A stretch of DNA of 10,745 nucleotides from Planctomycetaceae bacterium (lineage in GTDB: Bacteria; Planctomycetota; Planctomycetia; Planctomycetales; Planctomycetaceae), in the NCBI GenBank assembly GCA_016765335.1, contig JAESQE010000561.1, positions 1 through 10,745 on the forward strand, in the 5' to 3' direction. The notes below the pieces were generated by a model. It was not told the origin of the DNA. It ran no database searches and worked only from the letters and a program-made list of their open reading frames with translations. The translations under genes and the position numbers were made by a program. Shown piece by piece: positions 1 to 9,118 of this stretch (within the stretch, counting starts at the first letter, position 1; each line of letters begins with the position of its first letter).

Positions 1-31
1 GCTGGGTTTCGTAAAGACTCTACCCAGCCTA
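1..31 (+). repeat. Truncated copy of intergenic repeat family A
   Basis: The first bases form a hairpin, GCTGGGT (1-7) with ACCCAGC (22-28), and run into CCTAC. The same GCTGGGT...ACCCAGC hairpin next to a GTAGG/CCTAC end occurs in the full copy at 2175-2254, read on the other strand. I therefore read this as the end of a family A repeat cut by the window edge. The loop is longer here (14 bases against 4), so the copies have diverged. The remaining bases to 73 show no clear promoter or Shine-Dalgarno. Confidence 0.55.
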
Positions 32-73
32 CATCCAATAATCTTGAAAACGTTCTGTTGAACAGTGTTGTAA

Positions 74-286
74 ATGATGAAAAAAATTGCCAGTTTAAGC
101 TTACTGATTGTCGCGTCTTCCAGCAGAACCCTGCTGGCTCATCCAGGGCATGGGAAGCCGGTGGTAGAGAATACTCCGCTGCATTATCTGCTCGAACCTT
201 CTCACTCGCTTCCCTTTTTCGTGGGAGCATTTCTGGTCATTTCTGCGGTCTATTTCTTGCGAACTTCCCGTTCGCAGAATCAATAA
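74..286 (+). CDS. Small exported or membrane protein with HPGHG motif
   Basis: This 70-residue protein begins with a lysine pair and a hydrophobic stretch that ends at LLA (residues about 20-22), a plausible signal peptidase site. The predicted mature chain would start with HPGHG. A second hydrophobic segment (about 48-62, FFVGAFLVISAVYFL) is followed by a basic tail, so the likely topology is a short histidine-bearing outer segment anchored by one C-terminal helix. The AHPGHG start recalls the mature N-terminus of HupE/UreJ-type metal transporters. A related small-protein type with a HYL-xEP-xH segment and a C-terminal helix is familiar from other bacteria, but I know of no proven function. 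Metal binding is inference from the histidines only. Two ATGs in tandem (74 and 77) are both possible starts, and neither has a convincing Shine-Dalgarno. The signal peptide, motif and membrane segment argue that it is a real gene. Confidence 0.7.
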   Translation: MMKKIASLSLLIVASSSRTLLAHPGHGKPVVENTPLHYLLEPSHSLPFFVGAFLVISAVYFLRTSRSQNQ

Positions 287-323
287 GCTGATTTTGTCTA
301 AGTCCGGAAGCTGGATTCCAGAA

Positions 324-384
324 GTAGGATGTGGTGCTTGCACCCATCTTCGTGTGCCTGTTGAATCTCTAAAACCAAAAAGAT
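324..384 (-). repeat. Intergenic repeat family A, copy 2 (inverted relative to 2175-2254)
   Basis: Positions 324-358 match the reverse complement of 2220-2254 at 33 of 35 bases. Weaker similarity continues to about 384 through a TTGA-TCTC segment and an A-rich run ending in TGGG. The core contains the small hairpin GGTG-CTTG-CACC. The GTAGG end is kept, but the far hairpin of the unit is degraded here. Confidence 0.8.
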
Positions 385-770
385 GGGCGAATCTGTCGGG
401 CATCAATACAACAAAGCCTTGGCACCCGGCCGGAATAGATACCATTGCCGGAACCAAGCTGAAGGTCAATTCAAATAACATCCCAGGCTGTGATTTGAAT
501 CATGGTCCTGCCTACTTCACTGAATCGAAATGAACTCAGACGTTGACGCTTTGGGCTGGTATTATTGATAGATATCAGAGCGAAATATTGCTTTTTGGCG
601 ATGCATCAAAATGTTCCTGCGTTAGCTGTTAGGGCTTAAATTGCAAAAAACGGGTTGATACGATAGATGTTTGCCTCATCGCGTGGTACAAACGAGTCTT
701 CTAGCGGATTCGTCTTGAGTGGTCGGTTTGTGCTGGCGTTTGGGCGATATGTTGAATTACTAAGATAATT

Positions 771-2056
<1,286 letters not shown>

Positions 2057-2079
2057 TTTCGAATTGATCGATTGAATTT

Positions 2080-2112
2080 ATACAGCCGCGTATTTCTGAT
2101 ACGCGGCTGTAT
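2080..2112 (+). terminator. Hairpin terminator after enolase
   Basis: A perfect 14-bp stem (2080-2093 with 2099-2112, core CAGCCGCGTAT/ATACGCGGCTG) with a 5-base loop begins 24 bases after the enolase stop. No clear T-run follows, so on stem strength alone it could stop transcription or protect the 3' end. The family A hairpin with seven Ts at 2197-2203 may be a second stop. Confidence 0.75.
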
Positions 2113-2144
2113 TGACGTTCCAAGGTTCTGCTTTGGAAGTTTAG

Positions 2145-2170
2145 TTCTCCCCTTTCCAAGGGGGAGTTAG
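2145..2170 (-). repeat. Palindromic repeat family D (CTCCCC/GGGGGAG), copy 1
   Basis: A near-palindrome, CTCCCCTT then AAGGGGGAG, is flanked by TTAG at its right end. Its reverse complement matches 8467-8493, including the CTAA flank and the trailing GAGAA, with small changes around the loop. It abuts the family A copy at 2175. Confidence 0.7.
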
Positions 2171-2174
2171 TAGC

Positions 2175-2254
2175 GTAGGCTGGGTCAAAACCCAGCTTTT
2201 TTTGGCTTGAGACTCAATGGGCACACGAAGGTGGGTGCAAGCACCACACCCTAC
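2175..2254 (+). repeat. Intergenic repeat family A, full copy
   Basis: This 80-base unit is bounded by GTAGG (2175-2179) and CCTAC (2250-2254). On the left is a perfect 7-bp hairpin, GCTGGGT (2179-2185) with ACCCAGC (2190-2196), followed by seven Ts (2197-2203), which has the shape of an intrinsic terminator on the plus strand. On the right is the GGTG/CACC hairpin shared with 324-358. Short inverted ends and no coding capacity suggest a miniature, non-autonomous element. Confidence 0.75.
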
Positions 2255-2342
2255 TAGTCCAACTAGCGTTAAAGGTCAGTCATTTAGATAATGAATTTTG
2301 AAGCCCGATTGGGCACAAATTAAAAAGGATAATTTTATTACA

Positions 2343-2467
2343 CCACAGAGACGCAGAGAACACCGAGTCAAAAAACAGCATTGAAACAATCAACATAACT
2401 CAAGAGATTTACGGCTTCGCATTGTGTTGAAATAAGATACACCTGGAATTTCTCTGCGTCTCTGCGG
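2343..2467. repeat. Inverted repeat family E (CCACAGAGACGCAGAG type)
   Basis: The 18-base arms at 2343-2360 and 2450-2467 are reverse complements with one mismatch, and AT-rich similarity continues outside them. They enclose about 89 non-coding bases. The CCACAGAG..CAGAGAA text is a dispersed intergenic motif seen in many unrelated bacterial genomes. That is recall, not a search. Confidence 0.75.
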
Positions 2468-2599
2468 TTCATTTTATTTCTTCCTGTCTGAGATGTCAGG
2501 AAATCAAACTCATAAATAGTCAAGTTGTCTGTCATTTATCAGTAGATGTAATACTACATAACTGGTTCCTCTTTTGTGAACTTCACACGGTGAAATCTT

Positions 2600-3382
2600 A
2601 TGCTTGCCAAACGAATCATACCTTGCCTTGACGTTTACGATGGCCGTGTTGTCAAAGGGGTCAACTTTCTGAATCTGCGTGATGCGGGAGATCCGGTCGA
2701 GATCGCATCGCGGTACGAAAGGGAAGGGGCAGACGAACTCGTCTTTCTGGACATCACCGCTTCTCACGAAAAACGCGAGATCATTCTGGATGTCGTCAAG
2801 CGAACTTCGGAAGTCCTCTTTATGCCGTTGACTGTTGGAGGCGGTATTCGCACGGTGGATGATATCCGCATTCTGCTGGAATCGGGATGTGATAAAGTAT
2901 CGATCAATTCCGCTGCAGTGAAGGATCCCGATTTCATTAAGGAAGCCGCGTTACGATTTGGTAGCCAGTGCATTGTCGTGAATATCGATCCGAAACGGAT
3001 TCAGAAAGATGGCAAGGAATTCTGGGATGTGCACATTAATGGCGGAAGAATTCCAACCGGTTTGCAAGCTGTCGAATGGGCACGCAAAGTTGAAGAGTTG
3101 GGGGCAGGCGAAATCGTGCTGACTTCGATGGACGCTGATGGAACCAAGGACGGGTTCGATATCGAAATCACCTCAGCCGTTTCAGATGCAGTTGGCATTC
3201 CCGTGGTTGCCAGTGGCGGATGTGGATCGCCCGAGCACATGTACCAGGCAGTGACGGCAGGAAAAGCCGACGCAGTTTTGGCAGCCAGCATCTTCCATTA
3301 CGGCGAGTACACAATCAACGAAACCAAAGAGTACCTGGCAAAAAAGAACGTCCCGGTCCGACTGGTAGAACAAGCCAAGTAG
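2600..3382 (+). CDS. hisF: Imidazole glycerol phosphate synthase subunit HisF
   Basis: HisF is the cyclase half of the HisH-HisF complex. It uses ammonia from HisH to turn PRFAR into imidazole glycerol phosphate (histidine synthesis) and AICAR (recycled to purines). The 260-residue length is typical. It starts with the family's [11 protein letters not shown], giving catalytic D11, and has the second catalytic aspartate at D130 in VVNIDPKRI. The phosphate-binding loops of the half-barrels are present at GGGIR (80-84) and in [22 protein letters not shown] carries the conserved segment before the C-terminal half-barrel. A weak GGTGA lies 6 bases before the ATG. No other his gene is in the window, so hisF is transcribed apart from hisH here, a scattered arrangement common in Planctomycetes. 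The protein looks fully functional. Confidence 0.98.
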   Translation: MLAKRIIPCLDVYDGRVVKGVNFLNLRDAGDPVEIASRYEREGADELVFLDITASHEKREIILDVVKRTSEVLFMPLTVGGGIRTVDDIRILLESGCDKVSINSAAVKDPDFIKEAALRFGSQCIVVNIDPKRIQKDGKEFWDVHINGGRIPTGLQAVEWARKVEELGAGEIVLTSMDADGTKDGFDIEITSAVSDAVGIPVVASGGCGSPEHMYQAVTAGKADAVLAASIFHYGEYTINETKEYLAKKNVPVRLVEQAK

Positions 3383-3393
3383 TGAGAGTGCCC

Positions 3394-3418
3394 CAGTCGA
3401 AGTCCCCACCTACGACTG
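3394..3418 (+). terminator. Possible short hairpin after hisF
   Basis: CAGTCG (3394-3399) and CGACTG (3413-3418) form a 6-bp stem with a 13-base loop, 11 bases after the hisF stop. No T-run follows, so it is weak as a terminator. The REP-like pair just downstream may do the job instead. Confidence 0.35.
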
Positions 3419-3437
3419 ACGCACGAGCGAAGTTGGA

Positions 3438-3577
3438 TGCCACTGCCTGGCTTGCCCAGCAGTGCGATCCACGACTGCGATTCTTATAAAGCAGAGTCAA
3501 CTTTTAACGGCATTTTCGGTGTTAATGCGAAAAGCCTGCCACCGCGACCACACTGCTGGGCAAGCCAGACAGTGGCA
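3438..3577. repeat. Pair of inverted REP-like palindromes (family C) between convergent genes
   Basis: Two 27-base arms, 3438-3464 and 3551-3577, are reverse complements at 26 of 27 positions. Each arm is itself a palindrome: CACTG, a one-base bulge, CTGG, a 5-base loop, CCAG, CAGTG. The single difference between the arms is the bulged base. The 86-base centre has no gene. The layout, two head-to-head palindromes in a convergent spacer, matches the organisation of REP doublets (BIMEs). It could fold on either strand and act as a two-way terminator for hisF and the heme protein gene. Confidence 0.8.
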
Positions 3578-3642
3578 CCCCATTTGAATTGGAAATGAAT
3601 AACAATTTAGTGGGCAACAAGCAAAACGAGATTGCCAGGTTA

Positions 3643-6600
3643 TCATTCAGCAGGTAACGCCACTTGTTGTTTTGATTGCAGGTAGCCGAAGAGGTCTCGG
3701 ATTTGCTCGTCGGTAAACTTATCCATCAACCCGTTGGGCATTAACGAAAGTGCAGACGGATTGATTAGCTCGATGGTTTGAGCATCAATATTCATCAATT
3801 GCTTTTCTGTTTGCACTGTCAGCGATTTGTCTGTTCGAGTGATAATGGTGCCGTTGATCACCTGCCCGCTTTTCAGCACAATGGTTGAAATCTTGTATTG
3901 ATTCGGAACAACAGTAGATGGCGAAATAATATTGACCAGCAGATAATCGATGTTATCTCGATTCGACCCAGTGATGTTTGGCCCGATATTTTTCCCCGCA
4001 TCATACAGACGATGACAGTTCGCACACGTCTTTTCAAACAATGCCCGGCCCTGCTTCAGATTGGCAGCTGCAAGAACTGCGTCGCTCATTCGCTGCTTGA
4101 TCTCGGCAATCTGTTTTTCTTTTTGAGCATCTGTCGTCCCGAGTGTCCCCCAGACTTCTTCCAGTAATTTGGCAAGTTCTGGATTATTGAAGCTCGCAAT
4201 TTGTCTGGCCTGAGTCGCAGAGAGTACCACATCAGGGAGATTGCCATTCTTGTTTTTGAGTGCTTCCAATAAATACTGTGCTGATTTTTCATGAGCACAC
4301 AGCGTATCCAAATTCGCTTCCCGAGCCCCCTTGTCCATCCGTTGATAATAACGTACAAGCAGGATTGGAATTTCGGGATCTTCAAATCCAGCTAAGCCAC
4401 GCACAACAACCTCTTCCAGGACTTTGTCGGTTAAGCTTGATTTCAGTAAAGCCAAGATCCCTTCGACTTGGCTCGCGGTTAAAATTTCTAATGCATTTTG
4501 TCGTTCAATGACAGAAGCTTCTTTGTTGCCAACCAATTCACGCAACGCGTCCATTGCCCGACCATCGCCAAAGACAACCGATAATTCTTGTGTCAATTCT
4601 TTAATCTGCTTATTGGAACTGGTCATTAACTTTTCACTTGCTGTTGACCAGTTTTCAGGAGCCGGGGTATTGCGCCACCCTTTGGTTGCATCTGACATGC
4701 CCTGCAAAACGGCTAACTGAAACGCTTCGTTTCTTTCCGAGTTCGACAAAATTTCTACGAGTCGTTTTGTGATCGAACTTCCCTGTTCATTCTCATGCAT
4801 CAACCGGCGAGCCAGGAATTTTCTAACGAGTGGTATCTGTGTGGAACGCATTAACTTCAGAGCTTGTCGGGGGTGCTCGACAACTGCTGGTTCAATGCCG
4901 TACCAAATGAGAAGCGGAAGGTTATGATCGTCGATATCTTCTGAGTGAGAACACAAATGACTTGCAAGCAACCAGCGTTCATTGCCTGGGATTTTCACCA
5001 TCGCAGAAGCAAGGTACAGGCGAACCAAGGCAGAATTTTCTTTGCTTGCTGCATCCACAAACGCCTGGGCCACTTTGGGAGAAATCGATGGGTAGTTACT
5101 TAGCAACCGCACGCCCCAAACTCGTAAATGTTCTTCATCACTGGCAAGCAGATCGATTTGGTCTGCTTGCGGAAATGCTTCCATCGCGTACAGCGACCAA
5201 ATGGCACGCAGTCGTCTTGTGATATCAGGATTGCTTTTTGCCATTTCTCGTAGTGATTTAATTGCAGAGAAAACATCTTCGCCTGCAACTTTTTTATCCA
5301 CAAGAATCCTTCTTGCATGACGTACATACCAATCATTTTTGTGGAGCTGTAATTTGACCAGTTGATTAAGGCTTTGTGTTCCCAGATCTTTTCCGGAATA
5401 CGGCTGCGGTTTCCCGTAAGTGATTTTGTAGATCCGTCCTGATGTCCGGTGCACTCCATCATGATCGTGGCATTCCCCCAGATCGGTCCAGTCACTTAAA
5501 TAGACTCCGCCATCCGGTCCGTAAATCATATTCACGCCGCGAAACCACGGCTGATTGGCAAACAGAAAATCTTGTCCATGCGTAATCGAGTAGCCGCTTC
5601 CTTTGCGAACCGGAATATCCTGATTCACTCTGCGACCGTGGGTGTTGCACATAAACATATTGTTGCGATGTTGTTGGGGCCAATTGTCTCCTAGATAAAT
5701 CATCAATCCACAATGAGAATGCCCGCCACCAAGTTCTCCATGCAGTCCATCACCGGTTCGGCTTTCGGTCCATTTCATGGAATGGTCCCAGTGATAATGG
5801 TCGGCGTGCTGATCGATCAATTCGTAATAATGTGGATTGAAATCTGCACCGTACATTCGCTTGTAATGAGCATTCGGAAAAACGTGCCAGCCATGCCCCG
5901 TAACATTATTAGTGAAGAAAATCTCTCCCAGATCGTTGTAGTCCAGTCCCCAGGGATTGGTTGTGCCGTGGGCAAGGACTTCGAAGTGATGTTGCTGAGG
6001 ATGAAAACGCCAGACCCCACAGTTTAGTGGTGTCCGCTGCGATGCTGACTCTCCAGGCTTTCCGACAAGAGAACTTCCCAAAATCCCATGCCGACCATAA
6101 ATCCAACCATCCGGCCCTGAGATCATACCACCAACAATATTGTGCCCGACTTCTCGAAAATTGAATCCATCAAGAATTATTTGCGGCTCGCCATCTGCGA
6201 TGTCATCTCCGTTTTCATCTGCCAGCCAGGCCAGAGTTCCATGATTCAAAATCCAGCAACCTTTGGTGCCGGGAAGAATAGAAGTCAATCGATTTCCCTG
6301 ATCCCAAAAAACTTTTCGCAGATCGTGTTCGCCATCGCCATCGGTGTCTTCCAGAATCAGTAAGCGATCCCGAAGCTCATCATCGAAACCTTGTTTTGCA
6401 TACGTGTAACATTCACTCACCCATAAACGACCCCGATCATCGGTCTCCATCGAAATCGGTTGCGAGACGTCAGGCTCTCCGGCGAACAGCGTCACACGGA
6501 ATCCTTCAGGAACCGTAATCGCATTCGCGGCCTCTAAAGGAGACGAAGGATTCTCGCCCTCTTTTTGAGAATTGTAAATCGGCTTACCTGCTGTCTGCTT

Positions 6601-6678
6601 CTGCGCAAAAGTCGCACTTGAACAGCAGGTTAATAATGGGACGACAACAGTAAGCAAACACAAAAATAATTTTGACAT
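3643..6678 (-). CDS. Secreted heme-binding protein, Pirellula/Verrucomicrobium type (propeller, helical repeats, CxxCH cytochrome)
   Basis: This 1011-residue exported protein starts with a signal peptide (about 1-25, ending ATFA-Q). Residues about 52-425 look like the N-terminal 'putative membrane-bound dehydrogenase' domain, related to soluble glucose/sorbosone dehydrogenase propellers. It has repeated GPDG-W/V-Y blades (188-194, 387-393), acidic calcium-loop-like DTDGDGEHD (111-119) and ENGDDIADGE, and the conserved GGGHSHCGL (317-325). Residues about 430-830 are helix-rich and HEAT-like. The C-terminal domain (about 869-1011) has the heme site CANCH (C885, C888, H889) and a likely axial methionine in SLMPNGL (M980). 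The family is abundant in Planctomycetes and is thought to oxidise sugars or related compounds in the periplasm, passing electrons through the heme; the substrate is unknown. The gene stands alone between convergent hisF and divergent asnS. The upstream GAAGA is a weak ribosome site. No conventional lipobox is present (LLTC has Thr before Cys). Confidence 0.93.
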   Translation of the reverse strand: MSKLFLCLLTVVVPLLTCCSSATFAQKQTAGKPIYNSQKEGENPSSPLEAANAITVPEGFRVTLFAGEPDVSQPISMETDDRGRLWVSECYTYAKQGFDDELRDRLLILEDTDGDGEHDLRKVFWDQGNRLTSILPGTKGCWILNHGTLAWLADENGDDIADGEPQIILDGFNFREVGHNIVGGMISGPDGWIYGRHGILGSSLVGKPGESASQRTPLNCGVWRFHPQQHHFEVLAHGTTNPWGLDYNDLGEIFFTNNVTGHGWHVFPNAHYKRMYGADFNPHYYELIDQHADHYHWDHSMKWTESRTGDGLHGELGGGHSHCGLMIYLGDNWPQQHRNNMFMCNTHGRRVNQDIPVRKGSGYSITHGQDFLFANQPWFRGVNMIYGPDGGVYLSDWTDLGECHDHDGVHRTSGRIYKITYGKPQPYSGKDLGTQSLNQLVKLQLHKNDWYVRHARRILVDKKVAGEDVFSAIKSLREMAKSNPDITRRLRAIWSLYAMEAFPQADQIDLLASDEEHLRVWGVRLLSNYPSISPKVAQAFVDAASKENSALVRLYLASAMVKIPGNERWLLASHLCSHSEDIDDHNLPLLIWYGIEPAVVEHPRQALKLMRSTQIPLVRKFLARRLMHENEQGSSITKRLVEILSNSERNEAFQLAVLQGMSDATKGWRNTPAPENWSTASEKLMTSSNKQIKELTQELSVVFGDGRAMDALRELVGNKEASVIERQNALEILTASQVEGILALLKSSLTDKVLEEVVVRGLAGFEDPEIPILLVRYYQRMDKGAREANLDTLCAHEKSAQYLLEALKNKNGNLPDVVLSATQARQIASFNNPELAKLLEEVWGTLGTTDAQKEKQIAEIKQRMSDAVLAAANLKQGRALFEKTCANCHRLYDAGKNIGPNITGSNRDNIDYLLVNIISPSTVVPNQYKISTIVLKSGQVINGTIITRTDKSLTVQTEKQLMNIDAQTIELINPSALSLMPNGLMDKFTDEQIRDLFGYLQSKQQVALPAE

Positions 6679-6717
6679 ATTTCTTCGATAATCAAACAGA
6701 GGTTTCCAAGGCGAGCC

Positions 6718-6733
6718 GGGCCAATAATGGCCC
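6718..6733. promoter_or_regulatory. GC-rich hairpin upstream of the heme protein gene
   Basis: GGGCCA and TGGCCC form a perfect 6-bp stem with an ATAA loop. The flanking CC and GG extend it with one mismatch. It lies 40 bases upstream of the minus-strand start codon, so it could be in the leader RNA of that gene or be a protein-binding palindrome. Confidence 0.35.
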
Positions 6734-6793
6734 TGGTTACTTGAGGATGTTGGTTGTTGTTTTATCCATGACAGGACAGTTTATGAAACAGTG

Positions 6794-6841
6794 TACTGAT
6801 CAGCTGGGTAACACCCACTGGCTCATTTTTTCAGATCAGTA
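6794..6841. promoter_or_regulatory. Nested palindrome in the divergent spacer
   Basis: An outer perfect 8-bp inverted repeat, TACTGATC (6794-6801) and GATCAGTA (6834-6841), encloses an inner stem TGGGT (6805-6809) with ACCCA (6813-6817); AGC and GCT can pair between the two with a bulge. Its right arm overlaps the TATAAG candidate -10. Either a structured RNA or a paired operator would fit, and nothing here decides between them. Confidence 0.4.
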
Positions 6842-6940
6842 TAAGTAAATATAACTGGAGTGGTGAAAGATTGCTATCTCGTTAGAATAATACGCGGCCG
6901 GCTTTTCTCAGCTTTGGCCATACTCAGAAAGAGATTTTTC

Positions 6941-6945
6941 GAGAG
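6941..6945 (+). promoter_or_regulatory. Ribosome binding site of asnS
   Basis: GAGAG sits 9 bases before ATG 6955. It is a modest Shine-Dalgarno, but it agrees with the only start that gives the complete N-terminal tRNA-binding domain. Confidence 0.5.
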
Positions 6946-6954
6946 ATCAAAACC

Positions 6955-8340
<1,386 letters not shown>

Positions 8341-8377
8341 TACGCATTCGCGTAATTGTTCGCGCGTTGGATGTCCC
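8341..8377 (+). repeat. Intergenic repeat family B, copy 1
   Basis: This starts at the first base after the asnS stop. It matches 10709-10745 in direct orientation at 32 of 37 bases. A CGCG (8349-8352) / CGCG (8361-8364) stem closes an 8-base loop. The G at 8352 and C at 8361 are A and T in the other copy, so the pair is preserved. Sequence to about 8400, including the small CCTTG/CAAGG hairpin (8384-8399), may belong to the same element, but the other copy is cut off by the window end. Confidence 0.75.
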
Positions 8378-8415
8378 CTAACACCTTGTAAGTGCAAGGC
8401 CACGATCAATCATGC

Positions 8416-8436
8416 AACTCAGGTCTTTATTGAGTT
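8416..8436. terminator. Weak hairpin between convergent genes
   Basis: AACTCA (8416-8421) and TGAGTT (8431-8436) make a 6-bp stem with a 9-base loop. A 12-base perfect palindrome, GGTTTTAAAACC, follows at 8451-8462. Either could contribute to termination of asnS, but the GC content is low. Confidence 0.25.
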
Positions 8437-8466
8437 TGGTATAAAAGGTCGGTTTTAAAACCCTCT

Positions 8467-8493
8467 CTAACTCCCCCTTCCCAAGGGGGAGAA
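8467..8493 (+). repeat. Palindromic repeat family D, copy 2 (possible two-way terminator)
   Basis: A perfect 9-bp stem, CTCCCCCTT (8471-8479) with AAGGGGGAG (8483-8491), has a 3-base loop. It is the inverted partner of 2145-2170 and shares the CTAA and GAGAA flanks. It lies in the convergent spacer between asnS and the cysteine hydrolase gene, so it could stop transcription from both sides. Confidence 0.7.
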
Positions 8494-8527
8494 TCAAATT
8501 ATACAGATCCCCTTCGTCGATTGTGTA

Positions 8528-9076
8528 TTAGTTCGACTTTTTCCATTCGTCTGTGGAAAGTACCTGTGCGTACGCAAATCCTAAGGTTGCCATCGCAGTG
8601 CCATGCACGTCTTGAGCGAGAATTGTGCGTCCCTGGAATTCCTGGTTACAGGTGGCGCAGGCATCGTGAATGACTTGGCATTTGTAATTCAATTCCGCAG
8701 CTGCCCGGGTTGTCCCTTCGATACACATCTGACTCATCGCTCCACAGATTACCAGCTCATCGATATTTAAACTATCGAGTCTGAGCTTCAAGTCGGTCCC
8801 TTGAAATGAATTCACGTTTTGCTTGGTGATCACAATTTCGCCTGAAATTGGCTCAACAGTCGGATGGATTTCAATGCCTGGGGTGTCTGGTTTGAAGAAG
8901 GGGGCTTCCGCTGTTGGGAACACATGTCGAACATGAATCACGGGTAACTTTTGATTTCGAAACCATGCTAACAATTCTGCCGCCTTGTCACTGGCTTGCT
9001 GCATGGCTTCAAGCTCCATCTGGCCACCAGGAAAGTAATCCTGCTGAATATCAATTAACAGAAGTGCTTGCGACAT
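8528..9076 (-). CDS. Cysteine hydrolase, isochorismatase-like family
   Basis: This 182-residue cytosolic enzyme is of the isochorismatase-like alpha/beta-hydrolase fold. The family's Asp-Lys-Cys triad is visible as D9 (LLIDIQQDYF), K85 (ITKQNVNSF) and nucleophile C118 (SQMCIEGTTRAA). The segment CGAM just before the nucleophile corresponds to the cis-peptide turn typical of the family, and HDAC follows the central strand. Members hydrolyse small amides or related C-N/C-O bonds (nicotinamide, N-carbamoyl compounds, ureido compounds, isochorismate); the sequence does not show which. It lacks the HxxH-type zinc site of nicotinamidases at the usual place. A good AAGGA (9085-9089) lies 8 bases before the ATG, in the 42-base gap after the TAXI gene, so the two genes are probably co-transcribed. 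Confidence 0.9.
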   Translation of the reverse strand: MSQALLLIDIQQDYFPGGQMELEAMQQASDKAAELLAWFRNQKLPVIHVRHVFPTAEAPFFKPDTPGIEIHPTVEPISGEIVITKQNVNSFQGTDLKLRLDSLNIDELVICGAMSQMCIEGTTRAAAELNYKCQVIHDACATCNQEFQGRTILAQDVHGTAMATLGFAYAQVLSTDEWKKSN

Positions 9077-9118
9077 TTTTGTTTTCCTTTGGAGTTGGTA
9101 AGCGATGTCTGTTTTATC

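Larger units (their letters stand above)
2057..2599. other. Repeat-rich gap between enolase and hisF
   Basis: No gene is supported in these 543 bases. In order the gap holds the enolase hairpin, a family D palindrome, the full family A repeat, small hairpins CTAGT/ACTAG (2254-2266) and GCCC/GGGC (2303-2314), and the family E inverted repeat (2343-2467). About 130 AT-rich bases remain before hisF and presumably carry its promoter. I find no good -35/-10 pair there. Confidence 0.55.
6679..6954. other. Divergent spacer between the heme protein gene and asnS
   Basis: These 276 bases must hold both promoters. They contain a GGGCCA/TGGCCC hairpin (6718-6733) on the heme-gene side and a larger nested palindrome (6794-6841) in the middle. 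Just right of the palindrome are TATAAG (6840-6845) and TATAAC (6850-6855), which could be -10 elements for asnS, though no good -35 is seen. No open frame here is convincing. Confidence 0.45.

Noticed and set aside
294..533. 79-residue plus-strand open frame
   Set aside because: It reads straight through the family A repeat, has no ribosome site and no protein-like pattern. The repeat-derived part (GACTHLRVP) is a typical spurious translation.
2057..2599. Possible CRISPR array or tandem repeat
   Set aside because: The repeats are different families occurring once each in this gap and are not regularly spaced.
3220..3489. 89-residue plus-strand frame crossing the end of hisF
   Set aside because: It overlaps hisF in another frame and continues into the REP-like arm. 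There is no independent support.
6610..6632. Lipoprotein signal in the heme protein (LLTC)
   Set aside because: Thr precedes the Cys, which is outside the normal lipobox. A signal peptidase I site at TFA-Q fits better.
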